NCBI GenBank assembly: GCA_015847255.1
Contig: JADLZK010012337.1
Location: 1,488,001-1,552,000, forward strand
DNA length: 64,000 nt
Direction: 5' to 3'
DNA from: Hyparrhenia diplandra
Taxonomy: Eukaryota; Streptophyta; Magnoliopsida; Poales; Poaceae
Both the position numbers and the translations under genes were made by a program. The notes beneath the pieces are model-generated. The model saw only the letters and a program-made list of their open reading frames with translations, did no database searches and was not told the origin of the DNA. Below are positions 44,253 through 56,040 of the stretch, one piece after another; positions within the stretch are counted from its first letter, which is position 1; every line of letters starts with the position of its first letter.

Positions 44253-45642
44253 ATGAACAACACCACAGTAATGTTTGTGAACGTTTGTTCTCACATGTAG
44301 CCGTTGCGACGAGTCGTGGAGGGCCGGACTGCTCCGCCGAAAGGGGCGCCACGTACGCAGGGAGAGACTGACGGACGTGAGGACGTTCACATGCAGTGGT
44401 GACCACATGCATCTGATCTGATATGAGCCATCACATCAGTCGTCGACCGCGTCTGTTCAAGTCGTACGAACCCCTAAAGTGCTACCCAAAAAGTCTTCTG
44501 ACAAGCATCTATCCATCAAATCTTTAACGTGTATGAAAGACTAAAAATAGGTTAATGAAAAGACGAGATGAATCTTGTGAGCCTAATTAGTCTATAATTA
44601 GACAACAATCATCAAATATAAATAAAAAAGTCTTACAAAGAATGGCCAGAACCCAAAAATATTTTGCATTGCATGGTAACTAAACATGCTCGGCCGTATG
44701 GCGGACGCCCTGCAGCCCTGTTGCCCGAAAGTTGAACGAGGCAGCAGCCCGTGCAAATACGAGAATACAACCACAATGATTGTTGGTATGGACGTCAAAG
44801 ATTTTTTTTTTGAAGTAAATATGGACGTCAAAGATACAACCACAATTATTGTCGGTATGTAAACAAATAATACATGTATCCAGAAAAAGATATGTATATC
44901 CATCTACTAGCAGATATGCTATTTTTGCGACTTATATCTACAAACATAGAAATACAAATGAGAAATACATTAAAGAGTAGGCAGCAGTACTCTCACCCAT
45001 GATTTTGCTACAGATCACTGATATACAAGAAACAAAGAATATCAAATATTTGGAAAATTGCAATGGCATGGTATTAATAAATTCAAGATGCCTGCCTGCC
45101 CTGCTCACTACTTTAACTCTCTGCAACGTTTCTGCCCATCTGTGTCCTTTTTCGCCTAAAAGACGGACACGGCATCGTGCTGCGACTGTTATTGGCCGGC
45201 TCCTACTGTTCCACACAGCCGAGAGCGAGAGCAAATTATTGATCCTGCTGCGTTCACAAGTCGAAATGCCTCAAAGACTCCAAGAGGAGGCAAGAGCGAA
45301 GCGAGCACTGTGTTCTCACCACCATTAGTACCATCCATCCATCCGTCGTCTTCTTCACCCACTCCGTCTTCTCCCAAAGAGTGTAGTTGTAGCATTATGG
45401 GCTATGGCTAGCTTTTCGAAGATCGGAGGTTTGGAGCGATGACCTAGTGTTTAACTTGAAAAGGTTGGTCACCTTCAGGTAATATAATGGCACACCCTTT
45501 GTTCTTTCTAATGCATCAGCTGCTGTGGCGTACCTTACCTTTAACATACGATTTATGGTGTGTACCAGGGAATCTGAATAAACTATTTGCCGATCCATCC
45601 TCCTTTCTTCATCTCGGCCCCTCCCCGCGGGGAAATCTCAGC
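44253..45642. other. Upstream region of the NLR gene
   Basis: No gene recognised. 44,515-44,640 resembles a fragment of a common grass MITE (AATAGGTTAATGAAAAGACG, GAGCCTAATTAGTCTATAAT). 44,763-44,862 holds a direct repeat of GATACAACCACAATNATTGT. 45,070-45,300 holds another copy of the dispersed module. The last ~300 bp before the NLR ATG presumably contain its promoter, but no clear TATA box was identified. Confidence 0.4.
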
Positions 45643-45997
45643 ATGGATTCCATGGAAGACTTGATGAAGAAACTTGGATGGATAGCCTGGTGCTTAACTG
45701 TAATAGGTTGGATTCTGTCACCCATTATCAGCTTGCTCGTGAACAAGATCTTTGTCTACCTTGTGTTTGACACATCAAAAAAGCTCAAGGACCTAGAGAT
45801 CCACACTATCCCAGAGCTGAAGCAGACGCTTGGTGTCGTGGAGGAGAAGCTGGTGCTTGGAGCTGCCGAAGACAAAGGTTCTCAAAGCGATCTGATGATA
45901 CTGGACATCTTGCAAAAGGATCTCAAGTCTGCCTTGTATGAAGCCGAAGACATCCTAGATCTTCTCGATTATCGCCGGATCGAGAAAGGTATCTATC
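45643..45997 (+). pseudogene. NLR exon 1, Rx-type coiled-coil domain
   Basis: From MDSMEDLMKKLGWIAW onward, 118 codons read without a break. Hydrophobic-charged heptads (LKDLEIHTIPELKQTL) and the phrase SALYEAEDILDLLDYRRIEK are the Rx N-terminal domain and its EDVID-type motif, which contacts the NB-ARC domain. The reading is interrupted after RIEKGIY by the LTR element. The ATG at 45643 was chosen because it starts the domain; an upstream in-frame extension exists but has no domain character. Confidence 0.85.
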
Positions 45998-48353
45998 TGA
46001 AGGACCGAAACGGCGACCGGAGGGGGTGAATGGGAGCCTCGATTTTCCTTTTCAATTTTGGATCATCGGCTCAACCCCCGACCTCAAAAAAACAAACTCA
46101 CACAAGGTCAGGATAACACACGTGCTAACCGGTAGCAAGGTGTTACAAGCAAAGAGAGCACCGAGATGTCCACGACCCAAATGATTGGGTGGATGTTCCG
46201 CAGGAACACAGCGGGACACCTCAAACTATCGCACACCTTAACCGACGAGAGAAGATCGAACCGAAGGACTGAAAAAGAGTCACTCGACTTCTATAGAGAA
46301 GAAGCGAGTTCTCGAAACTAAAATACCAACGCCAACTTGTGGCGAGAGTAATTAGAAGAATTCCTCGGATCAATAGAATTTCATTGCAAAAGCCGGATCT
46401 CAATTGAAGCTCAATTAAACAAATTTATGGACAAAAGAAGCAAGCTGAAAAACATTCACAAGCAACTAGCTTGGGACCTGCAGAGAGAAGGCATGGTATA
46501 GCAAGCAGGATACTTTGCACAACGTAAATACTAATCTGATCAAAATAGTATAGATTAATGCTCCAAAGAAAATAGCTTGAGAGACACTACGGGAGAAAAT
46601 CAAGAGCTTTGACCAATCGGAATCAAGTACTAGATGAGGTACCTGTAGATCGAAAGTGACTAGTCATGAATTGATTTCCTAGAGCAAGAACGAGCTGCTA
46701 CTTGCTGCAACTTTGCAAACCGTGAGCAGCACTCCAAGATAATTTAATTAATTCAAAGCTCAAAGAGTTAGGCTTTCACGGATGCAACAAACGTTGCTGA
46801 ACAACGACAACAAACTGACTGCAAAGATCGGACTGAAATCAGCAGACTGTCCACCGAAGACTACTGAGGCATTTCAACAAACACTTTGCGGACGCAAAGA
46901 AATCGAAACTAAACACAGTTCATCGGATGCTTGAATTTTGCACATACGAACTCCCCTGCACAAGAAGAATTTGAGTGGCTCGAAGGCCAACTCACAGCAC
47001 AAGGAAAAAATCAACCTTTGATTTGTTGATGAAGAAGAACCGGGCTTGAGACGCTCGCTCCTGGCCGCTGCCTGCTAGCACTCGTGGCTGGCCGAGCTGC
47101 TGCTGACGCTGCAGGGGCACCTGATGCCTGCAGCAGGGAGCCGTGCGCGAGCAGTGGAGCTGCTCGTGGCCGGCCGCTGCCTGGATGCAGCTGCTTGCTC
47201 CCGTGCTTGGTCAGGCGAACCCCAGAGCTGGTGCCCTGGCTTGTCCACCACACGCACCCGCGTGTGCCTGCTCCTGGTCACCTGGTGGCGTGCTCGAGCA
47301 CAAGGAGGAGCCGGCCTGCATAGAACAGACAACCAAAGGAACGCAGAAAACCAGAGACAAGATCCAAAATCTCAAACAAAAATCACAGCAAAGAGAAGAG
47401 ATTTGATCCAAAAGCCCGGAGACGACAAGGGAGATTTGGGACTCCCCTTTCCCAACGAAAATCACCACAAAATGTCACCAATTTGGTGTTCTTGGACCTC
47501 TAAACAAGAACCCTAGAAATTGGGAAAAATAAAAACGAAAATGGAAGAGGCAAAGAGGGGAGGAGGGTGTCATCCTCCACATATAGTCCGAAATCCTCTT
47601 TCCCAAACTACCCCTAGATACATATGAGGCGCAACCGCTAACCCTAAGGCTAATTTAGTCCGACTCGGGATAATTTGATCCGACGACCACCGCGCCTCCT
47701 CATCTGCAGCCTTGCTCCACGCAATCTTCCAGATGCCGCCACGTGCCGTCCTTCCGTCCACCGGAACGCCCCGGGTTTTGAGGCCCAAACCCGTGAAACC
47801 CGCCGATGGTTTTGAGGCCCAAACCACCAAACCCGCACTGTGGTTTTGAGGCCCAAACCACGAAACCAGCGCCGATGGTTTTGAGGACAAACCACCAAAC
47901 CTCCTCGACACGTGTCATCGCCGTCTTGACCGCCTCGAAGTCGCCAAGTCATCCGAGCTCCCCTTGCCGCGCCGCACGCCGTCTTGACCCGATCGACACG
48001 GTCCCGCCACGTCCTCTTGCATTCGCCGATGTCCCGGATGTCGGCCACCATGGCTAGCCACCCGGGCGATCCGGTCCCTCGGTCCAAGCCTCACGTCCGT
48101 CCCCTTCACCTCCGCGGTCCGGTCGGCCCCAAGACGCCCCTCCTTGGCCCCTTCACCCCGCCGCCTACCATCTCCGAAGCTCCACACCCGCACAACACGA
48201 ACCAAGAGATCCGTCTTCGACACACTCCACGTGTATCGGTGAACATAGCCGAAGCATAAAGAATAAAAGAAAATAGAGGAAGAATGTTGATTGTTGACAA
48301 TCACTCCATCACAAAACTAAACACATGTGACCTAAATCAACCATGTGTTCGCA
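45998..48353 (-). repeat. 3' LTR of the SIRE-type element
   Basis: 2,356 bp with TG...CA ends. Nearly identical to the other LTR. It contains a GC-rich segment (47,040-47,320) with open frames on both strands and a four-unit tandem array at 47,770-47,910. Both also occur in the other LTR, so these ORFs are not genes. Confidence 0.92.
47770..47910. repeat. ~45-bp tandem array with palindromic core in the LTR
   Basis: Four units built on GGTTTTGAGGCCCAAACC, itself nearly self-complementary, separated by CGTGAAACCCGCCGAT-like spacers. The last unit reads GGTTTTGAGGACAAACC. The same array is present in the other LTR at about 54,650-54,785, with slightly different spacers. Confidence 0.85.
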
Positions 48354-50188
48354 ATCTCCCCTTGATGAGTGCATTGTCAACATTCAACACAAAGACAGGG
48401 AAGGTAGAAGAAAACACATCCAAGTGAACACAAGCTAGACAAAAGCTAAGACAAATCCACCGGATAGCAAATATGGAGCAAGAACTTGGTTCCCAAAGAC
48501 ATGGGCAAAAAGGCTCGACACAACCAAGCTAAGACGGCTAGTCCTCAAGAAGAGGTAGAGCAGCTCAACACCACTAGCAACACCACTAGCACAGCTCCAA
48601 ACCAATTTCTTTCACACACACAAACAGCTAGACCCTCAAGACAGAGGCAAACAAGGGCTCAACACATCTAGCTCAAGGTGCTACTCCCCTAGACAAAAGC
48701 GATCCACCGTCTTTGTGTCTTTCTCCCCCCTTGTTGGCACATGCACTAATCAAGCTATGAAAATGCAATATGTCACAATGCAAAGCTTCAAGATTATATT
48801 CAACCGAATGAGAGAGTGCTCAAGGTGGTACCATAGCAACAAATTACAAGTGCTAGCCGAGCTCAAGCTAATCGATGATGTGAAATATGGCACAAAGCAT
48901 TTTGAGCAAATTTCGGTATTTTGCAAAAGGAGGTTCACCATCAAACATAGCACCTAGCACAAGTAGATAGGAGATCAACTAAGTGCTCAAACATGTAAAC
49001 CGGGTGAACTACCCCAAGCAAAGATTCAGACATCATGCTAGACCTTATGGCATAAACTTGAGTTCATTTTAATTGAGTTGCGGTTCACAAGTTACAAGAG
49101 AGCATGCGAGTGGTTATCCACATTTGCCTTGCCTTACTAATCAACCATGTCAAGCCTATGCGTGAGCAATGATTAGCTTAAGACAATGGTCTAGGTCAAA
49201 CACAATGAAGTCCAAGTTCATTCAAGAGTGCAAGTGAAAGCAAGCCTCAAACTTCAAAGTGTGGTAAAATGGACCCACTCGATCTTTTCATCACTATAGC
49301 TTTAGACTTCACGTTTTAGCATGGTATTATCATGAAGATCTAAGCAAGTGAAAGAATCAAAGCATGAGACATAGCTACCTAGCATACACATGAAAGCTCA
49401 AAGGATCTCAACATCCTACTCATGATAGAAGCTAGCTCAAGGGTGAACCAAGATTTAATTCCATCATTCATTAATCAAGTTCACATGTGGAAAAAGTTGC
49501 TCAGCTCATAACATATATCAAAAGATTAACAAGAGCTAAAGCTTGAAGCACTATCATACTCATACTACTAAGAGCACAACCTCATTCAAATCAATATAAA
49601 AGTGAAGCTCATGATATGTAAGTATGATACAAAAACAAAAAACCAACCTAAAAACTATAATCGTACATCAACTACAAAACTACCCCTCAAAAAGGATAGC
49701 AAACTCCCAACTCCCCTCAATCATTGACACCTAGCAAAAAGAAAACTAGGAAACAAAAGGACACAAAGGCTAGCATGACATATAATACACAAGATAACAC
49801 AAAGCTATCATGAATAAGATGGCTAGCCTACCATGGTATATACACAAGCAAGACATAGAACCAAAATGTGCCAAAAATATACAAGTGAGCAAATGAACAT
49901 CTCATACCACAAGTATGGAATCATGAATGTACAAGGCATGAGTGTATATGATAGCTCACAGATTGTGTGTAGGTGTCACAATAAGGCACATGCCTCTTGG
50001 AGGCCATCAAAGTGGTGTAGACAACCATCAAGTCTTGATCACACCACGACAAAGAATCAAGTTCCACCAAGCATGTGTTCTCCACCCATGTCCTCATACC
50101 TACACATGAGAGGACAAGGAAACCCAAGTCTTGGATCCCAAAGGGTTAACAAGCATAAACTTGGGAACCCAAGACTCAGTCACTTGCA
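48354..50188. other. Non-coding 3' internal region of the SIRE-type element
   Basis: About 1.8 kb between the end of gag and the 3' LTR, AT-rich, with no reverse-transcriptase or integrase motif on either strand. This is where pol would lie in a complete SIRE element, so pol has been lost or replaced. Confidence 0.7.
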
Positions 50189-51250
50189 TCATTGGAAAAA
50201 CATGGGATGAACAAATGGCACAACACTGGGGTTAGTAAACTTGGAAGAATACCAGTGTTGACCATCTTGCCCGAGATAGACATTAGGCAAAACAAACATC
50301 CCATGACCCTTCTTCCCAAAGCGCTCACCACTCACAACAAAGTGTGGTGCACTCCTCCTGTCAAACTCAAAGCTCCCAAAGCGAGGAACACCTTCCACTC
50401 GCGGAGCACGACCACCACGGGGTCTCACAAGCTGTGGCCTAGCCCTCTGAGGCCTCCTACCTCCTGGCCTAGCAAACTGCCTCTGAACCGACTGCACACC
50501 CGTCTCATACATGCCAAGTGGTGGGTGATACAAGTCACGGTTCTCAAACGCAACTTGACGCCTAGCATCCCTCTTCCTCCTAAAGCAAAACTCAAACAAG
50601 TGACCATCTCTCTGGCAATACTCACAGTGATACCTCACCTCTCTCTTGGGTGGTTGTTGATTCACTCTCTTGGGTGGATGGTTCACTCTTGTTGTGGCCT
50701 TGGCTCTAGGAAGGGTTTCCTCAGGGATCTTGGGCAAAGTGTCAAGTGGGTTCTTGAGGTGGTTTGGTTTAGGAAGCCACACTTGTTTGGGAGGTGGAGT
50801 TTTTGTGGGCTCTTGGAGAATGCCATTTTGCACAATGGGCTTGGTAGGCTCGGGTGGGGTGATCTTGGTCCATCTCGGGAGTGTTTGTTGGTTTCTTGCT
50901 TGAGCTCAAACCACTACCTTGACCAACCTTCCCATAGATAACTTCACCCTTCCCACCTATAGCAAAGCCTAATCCCGATGTGTCAGTCCCCCTCTTGAAC
51001 TGACTCATCATCATGCCAAGCTGTGGCTCTCCACTAGACACCCAACTCGGGACAGAGCGAAGGTACTTGTTCTCCTCTTCGACTCTCCCCTTGTCATGTC
51101 TACAAGACATGAGCTCCAACTCCAAAGCTTCACACTTAGCATACTTCAAAGACAAAGTGCTATCTCGAGTTGGCCTTCTCAAGCACAAAGCAAGCTTGGC
51201 ATCCTTCTCGCCAACTCGTAACGCAAGTCCGACAAGACTTGCACGCACTC
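50189..51250 (-). pseudogene. C-terminal gag part of the SIRE-type element (coiled coil and CCHC)
   Basis: Frames on the minus strand show a coiled-coil segment (LSLKYAKCEALELELMSCRH, EEENKYLRS), the phrase WVSSGEPQLGMMMSQFKRGT typical of grass SIRE/Maximus gag proteins, then a CCHC zinc knuckle in CEYCQRDGHLFEFC followed by a basic stretch (RRKRDARR). The zinc knuckle would bind the element's RNA. A frameshift separates the coiled coil from the knuckle part. Confidence 0.75.
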
Positions 51251-51584
51251 AACAACATAGGCTTAGCCTTTAGCTCAACGTGCTCATCTAGCAAAGCGTA
51301 GTACTTGGATTGCAAAGACATGATGCTAGACATATGCACGGCACAAGCGTCACACACTCCGTCTCATCGACACATCCACGGGCTTCCTAAGCAACTCTAT
51401 CTCCGTCATAGCCATTTTCCACTTCTCCTTGTACTCCTTTCTCTCCCTAGCGGCTCGCTTAAGCAACCTCTCTTGACACACAAGCGCATCGCCCAAGGAT
51501 TCAACCTCATCGGAGAGAGATTCGATTGTAGGAGGTACCTCGGGGAAGAAGAGTATTGTCGTGTGGCTTGGCGGTGTCGGTCAC

Positions 51585-52815
51585 CGCTCCGTCAAGGGCC
51601 ATGGTGCGAAAGCCCCGGGCTTGAGTCGGAAGAAGCAAAGTCCATTCGCCTTGTCTTCGACCTTGCGCTCGGGCTCCTCGTCATTTGGAGGAAGATTGCC
51701 CATCTGACGAGTCGTTGTCGAGGTCGCTGAGAGAGGCGAGGAAGGCGTGCTTGTGCTCCTTGGCACGCTTGAGGTACTTCTTCTTGATCGCCTCCTTGTC
51801 GAAGCCCTTCTTGGACTTGTACTTGCGGGGGGATGTACTCGCGCTTGTCCTTGCGCTTGTCGGAGTCGTGCTTGTTGTGGTAGTACTTCTCGCCGAGTAC
51901 TTGTCCTTGTTCTTCTTGGGGCAAGCGGCAACGGCGGTCCGGATCTCCACACTCGAAGCATCCACCCTTGGTAGCACCGCCACGCCGACGGTTCATGCGG
52001 TTGTTATGGAACCGCGAGAATCGGCCGATGACTAAAGCCAGCTCATCATCCCCAAGACTCTCCATCCGCTCCTCCGTCACGAGACACCAAAGAAGACAAG
52101 GCAAACGAGATCTGTGAAGGGTTAGCAGAAGAACTTGAACCACCCTTACCTGAGACGAGAGCCACATTTGGCGCAGATGGGTTCTTTAGCTTCGCCTGGA
52201 TCTGAGCCTCGATCTCGGAGGACTTGAGCTTGCTGTAGAGCTCGTCGGGTGTGAGGGTGTCGTAGTTAGCAGACTCCATGATCGCAGACACCTTCACATC
52301 CCACACCTTTCGATCCAGAGCGTGCATAAGAGCCGCAGATCGCCTTCGCGGGTCGCCAAGCTCTCCTCCGACGGCTTGTTCGCCCAAAGCTTGTTGCGCA
52401 TCGTCCGAAACCTAGCAAAGAGAGAATCGATGGACTCGCCATCAAGTTGGATTAGGTTGTTGTACTCTCTCTTGTAGGTCTCGTATAGGCGGGCCTTGAC
52501 TTGTGGGGTTCCCTCATGGTAGCTCTCAAGAGTTTTCCACACCTCACGAGCGGTCTCACAAGTGGCAACTCTCTCAAACTCTGTGTCTTTGAGGCTAGAG
52601 AACAACACGCTCCTCGCTCGGTTGTTGGCATTGTGTTGGGCTATTTGCTCCTCACCCACTCGAGCGGCTAGCACTTGGTAATTCTCATCCTCGACAATCT
52701 CCCACACTCTCCAATCCATCCCCATAAGATGTGCTTGCATCTTAATCTTCCAATAGGGATAGTTGGTGCCATCGAACTCCGGAGGCTTGCCACCAAAGTG
52801 ACCATACCTCTCCAT
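51585..52815 (-). pseudogene. N-terminal gag (UBN2-like) of the SIRE-type element
   Basis: Starts MERYGHFGGKPPEFDGTNYP and YWKIKMQAHL, the classic opening of copia gag proteins, with WKTLESYHEGTPQVKARLYE and SIDSLFARFRTMRNKL in the middle. One frameshift near 52,340-52,380 leads to the second half (VSAIMESANYDTLTPDELYS). A further shift precedes a zinc-knuckle remnant, CFECGDPD, whose remaining residues fall in another frame. The protein would form the virus-like particle of the element. Confidence 0.82.
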
Positions 52816-52863
52816 GTCGCCTTCTGCGGATCAAGAACCGATTAAGGTAGATATGACCCTTAA

Positions 52864-52878
52864 CCTGCTCCGATACCA
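52864..52878 (-). other. Primer binding site of the SIRE-type element
   Basis: TGGTATCGGAGCAGG on the minus strand, two bases inside the 5' LTR, corresponds to the initiator-methionine tRNA primer site (usual form TGGTATCAGAGC), common to plant copia elements. Confidence 0.85.
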
Positions 52879-52880
52879 AT

Positions 52881-55236
52881 TGAAGGACCGAAACGGCGAC
52901 CAGAGGGGGGGTGAATGGGAGCCTCGATTTTCCTTTTCAATTTTGGATCATCGGCTCAACCCCCGACCTCAAAAACAAACTCACACAAGGTCCGGATAAC
53001 ACACGTGCTAACCGGTAGCAAGGTGTTACAAGCAAAGAGAGCACCGAGATGTCCACGACCCAAATGATTGGGTGGATGTTCCCTAGGAACACGGGGACAC
53101 CTCAAACTATCGCACACCGACCGACGAGAGCGAAGATCGAACCGAAGGATCTGAAAAGAGTCACCGACTTCTATAGAGAAGAAGCGAGTTCTCGAAACTA
53201 AAATACCAACGCCAACTTGTGGCGAGAGTAATTAGAAGAATTCCTCGGATCAATAGAATTTCATTGCAAAAGCCGGATCTCAATTCGAAGCTCAATTAAA
53301 CAAATTGCGGACAAAAGAAGCAAGCTGAAAAACATTCACAAGCAACTAGCTTGGGACCTGCAGAGAGAAGGCATGGTATAGCAAGCAGGATACTTTGCAC
53401 AACGTAAATACTAATCTGATCAAAATAGTATAGATTAATGCTCCAAAGAAAATAGCTTGAGAGACACTACGGGAGAAAATCAAGAGCTTTGACCAATCGG
53501 AATCAAGTACTAGATGAGGTACCTGTAGATCGAAAGTGACTAGTCATGAATTGATTTCCTAGAGCAAGAACGAGCTGCTACTTGCTGCAACTTTGCAAAC
53601 CGTGAGCAGCACTCCAAGATAATTTAATTAATTCAAAGCTCAAAGAGTTAGGCTTTCACGGATGCAACAAACGTTGCTGAACAACGACAACAAACTGACT
53701 GCAAAGATCGGACTGAAATCAGCAGACTGTCCACCGAAGACTACTGAGGCATTTCAACAAACACTTTGCGGACGCAAAGAAATCGAAACTAAACACAGTT
53801 CATCGGATGCTTGAATTTTGCACATACGAACTCCCCTGCACAAGAAGAATTTGAGTGGCTCGAAGGCCAACTCACAGCACAAGGAAAAAATCAACCTTTG
53901 ATTTGTTGATGAAGAAGAACCGGGCTTGGAGACGCTCGCTCCTGGCCGCTGCCTGCTAGCACTCGTGGCTGGCCGAGCTGCTGCTGACGCTGCAGGGGCA
54001 CCTGATGCCTGCAGCAGGGAGCCGTGCGCGAGCAGTGGAGCTGCTCGTGGCCGGCCGCTGCCTGGATGCAGCTGCTTGCTCCCGTGCTTGGTCAGGCGAA
54101 CCCCAGAGCTGGTGCCCTGGCTTGTCCACCACACGCACCCGCGTGTGCCTGCTCCTGGTCACCTGGTGGCGTGCTCGAGCACAAGGAGGAGCCGGCCTGC
54201 ATAGAACAGACAACCAAAGGAACGCAGAAAACCAGAGACAAGATCCAAAATCTCAAACAAAAATCACAGCAAAGAGAAGAGATTTGATCCAAAAGCCCGA
54301 GACGACAAGGAGATTTGGGACTCCCCTTTCCCAACGAAAATCACCACAAAATGTCACCAATTTGGTGTTCTTGGACCTCTAAACAAGAACCCTAGAAATT
54401 GGGAAAAAAAAAAAACGAAAATGGAAGAAAGAAAGAGGGGAGGAGGGTGTCATCCTCCACATATATCTGAAATCCTCTTTCCCAAACTACCCCTAGATAC
54501 ATATGAGCCGAACCGCTAACCCTAAGGCTAATTTAGTCCGACTCGGGATAATTTGATCCGACGACCACCGCGCCTCCTCATCCGCAGCCTTGCTCCACGC
54601 AATCTTCCGGATGCCGCCACGTGCCGCCCTTCCGCCCCGGAGGAACGCCCCGGGTTTTGAGGCCCAAACCCGTGAAACCCGCCGATGGTTTTGAGGCCCA
54701 AACCACCAAAACCCGCTTTTGTGGTTTTGAGGCCCAAACCACGAAACCCGCCGCCGATGGTTTTGAGGACAAACCACCAAACCTCCTCGACACGTGTCAT
54801 CGCCGTCTTGACCGCCCGAAGTCGCCAAGTCATCCGAGCTCCAGCTCGCTGCCGCACGCACGCCGAGTCTTGACCCGATCGACACGGTCCCGCCACGTCC
54901 TCTTGCATTCGCCGATGTCCCGGATGTCGCCCACCATGGCTAGCCACCCGGCGATCCGGTCCCTCGGTCCAAGCCTCACGTCCGTCCTTCACCTCCGCGG
55001 TCCGTCGGCCCCGCAGACCCCTCCTTGGCCCCTTCACCTCGCCGTCGCCTACCATCTCCGAGCTCCACACCCGCACAACACGAACCAAGAGATCCGTCTT
55101 CGACACACTCCACGTGTATCGGTGAACATAGCCGAAGCATAAAGAATAAAAGAAAATAGAGGAAGAATGTTGATCGTTGACAATCACTCCATCACAAAAC
55201 TAAACACATGTGACCTAAATCAACCATGTGTTCGCA
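52881..55236 (-). repeat. 5' LTR of the SIRE-type element
   Basis: 2,356 bp, TG...CA ends, followed by the CTATC duplication. Differences from the 3' LTR include one-base length changes in G, A and C runs and a few substitutions (e.g. CCGCAGGAACACAGCGGG versus CCCTAGGAACACGGGG). Confidence 0.92.
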
Positions 55237-55241
55237 CTATC

Positions 55242-56029
55242 TTGGGGAAGATGGCAGCCGCCGTTGGGTGGAGCACAAACTTCGATCTTTCGCCGCGCTG
55301 GATTGCCCGGTGCAAGGAGAGTTCAAGGGTGGCGGCAAAGGCGCATCACCCGGCAGGGTCAAGGGTGGCGAACCGAGGCCGAGCTTTGATCGCTTTTGGT
55401 ACCGTAGAGCCATACAAATCGGGGGAGCTCTGGCGCGGCGATGTGTACCTGAGGCGGGCACCGGCCAGCCTTGGGCAACTATTCAGGCGTGTCATACTAT
55501 GCGAAGTGGCAGATCAAGTGTGCTTCTTCCGTTTCTATCAACCAACGCCACAACCCCCATCTCTCTTGATGCCGAGGCTCGTGCTGGTTCCCGGACCCAA
55601 CACGTAAGCCATCGAGAGGAGATGGTGGACGAGGAAGAAATAGTGGTTGAAGAGACACAAGTGAAGGAACGACATGCGAGAGGAGACGGTGGATGTGGAA
55701 GGAAGAGTGGTGGAACAGAACACAATTGAAGGAAGGACAAAAGAGGAGATACAAGGAGAGGGAGAGATGCCAAAGGAGATAGAAGAAGGTTGTGAAGGAC
55801 AACGGATGTCGAGGAAGAGATAAAAGCGAGAAAAGTACCGAAGGAGAAGAAGTCGGAGAGACGTTGTTAGAGGAAGAGATAGAAGAAGATGAGGAGGAAG
55901 GAAAAGAGGGAGAGACAAGTTCTTCGTCAATACGGTTGAACCGTGCTCGATCTGTGCTCACATGGTTTGTAAAGCTCTGTTTTTATCGAGACCGGGTCAT
56001 ATGGAGTTGTTGGCATCAAAAGCGACAAG
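55242..56029 (+). pseudogene. Remainder of NLR exon 1 beyond the LTR insertion
   Basis: Directly after the duplicated CTATC the frame continues that of the coiled-coil part (starting LGEDGSRRWVEHKL) up to a stop at 55,727-55,729. A second frame (55,792 onward) is very acidic (LLEEEIEEDEEEGKEGE) and ends SIRLNRARSVLTWFVKL, resembling linkers between coiled coil and NB-ARC in grass NLRs, with a possible donor CAAG|GTACC at 56,029/56,030. One frameshift in the Glu/Lys-rich stretch is needed to join both. No domain was recognised in the first 160 codons. Confidence 0.5.
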
Positions 56030-56040
56030 GTACCATCTTA

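Larger units (their letters stand above)
45998..55236 (-). mobile_element. SIRE/Maximus-type (Ty1/copia) LTR element, gag only, inserted in the NLR gene
   Basis: LTRs of 2,356 bp (45,998-48,353 and 52,881-55,236) start TGAAGGACCGAAACGGCGAC and end CATGTGTTCGCA. CTATC flanks both sides (45,993-45,997, 55,237-55,241), a perfect 5-bp duplication. The primer site TGGTATCGGAGCAGG next to the right LTR matches initiator-Met tRNA type and places the 5' LTR on the right. A purine tract AAGGGGAGAT lies by the left LTR. Inside (4.5 kb) only gag is present: a copia-type gag (UBN2-like), then a second CCHC-bearing part. No protease, integrase or reverse transcriptase was found, so it needs helper proteins. 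The LTRs are very similar, differing mainly by short indels, so the insertion is young. Confidence 0.92.

Noticed and set aside
47070..48090. Frames of 110-145 codons inside the LTR, repeated at 53.9-55.2 kb
   Set aside because: They are in the LTRs of a retrotransposon, occur on both strands, and differ by frameshifts between the two LTRs.
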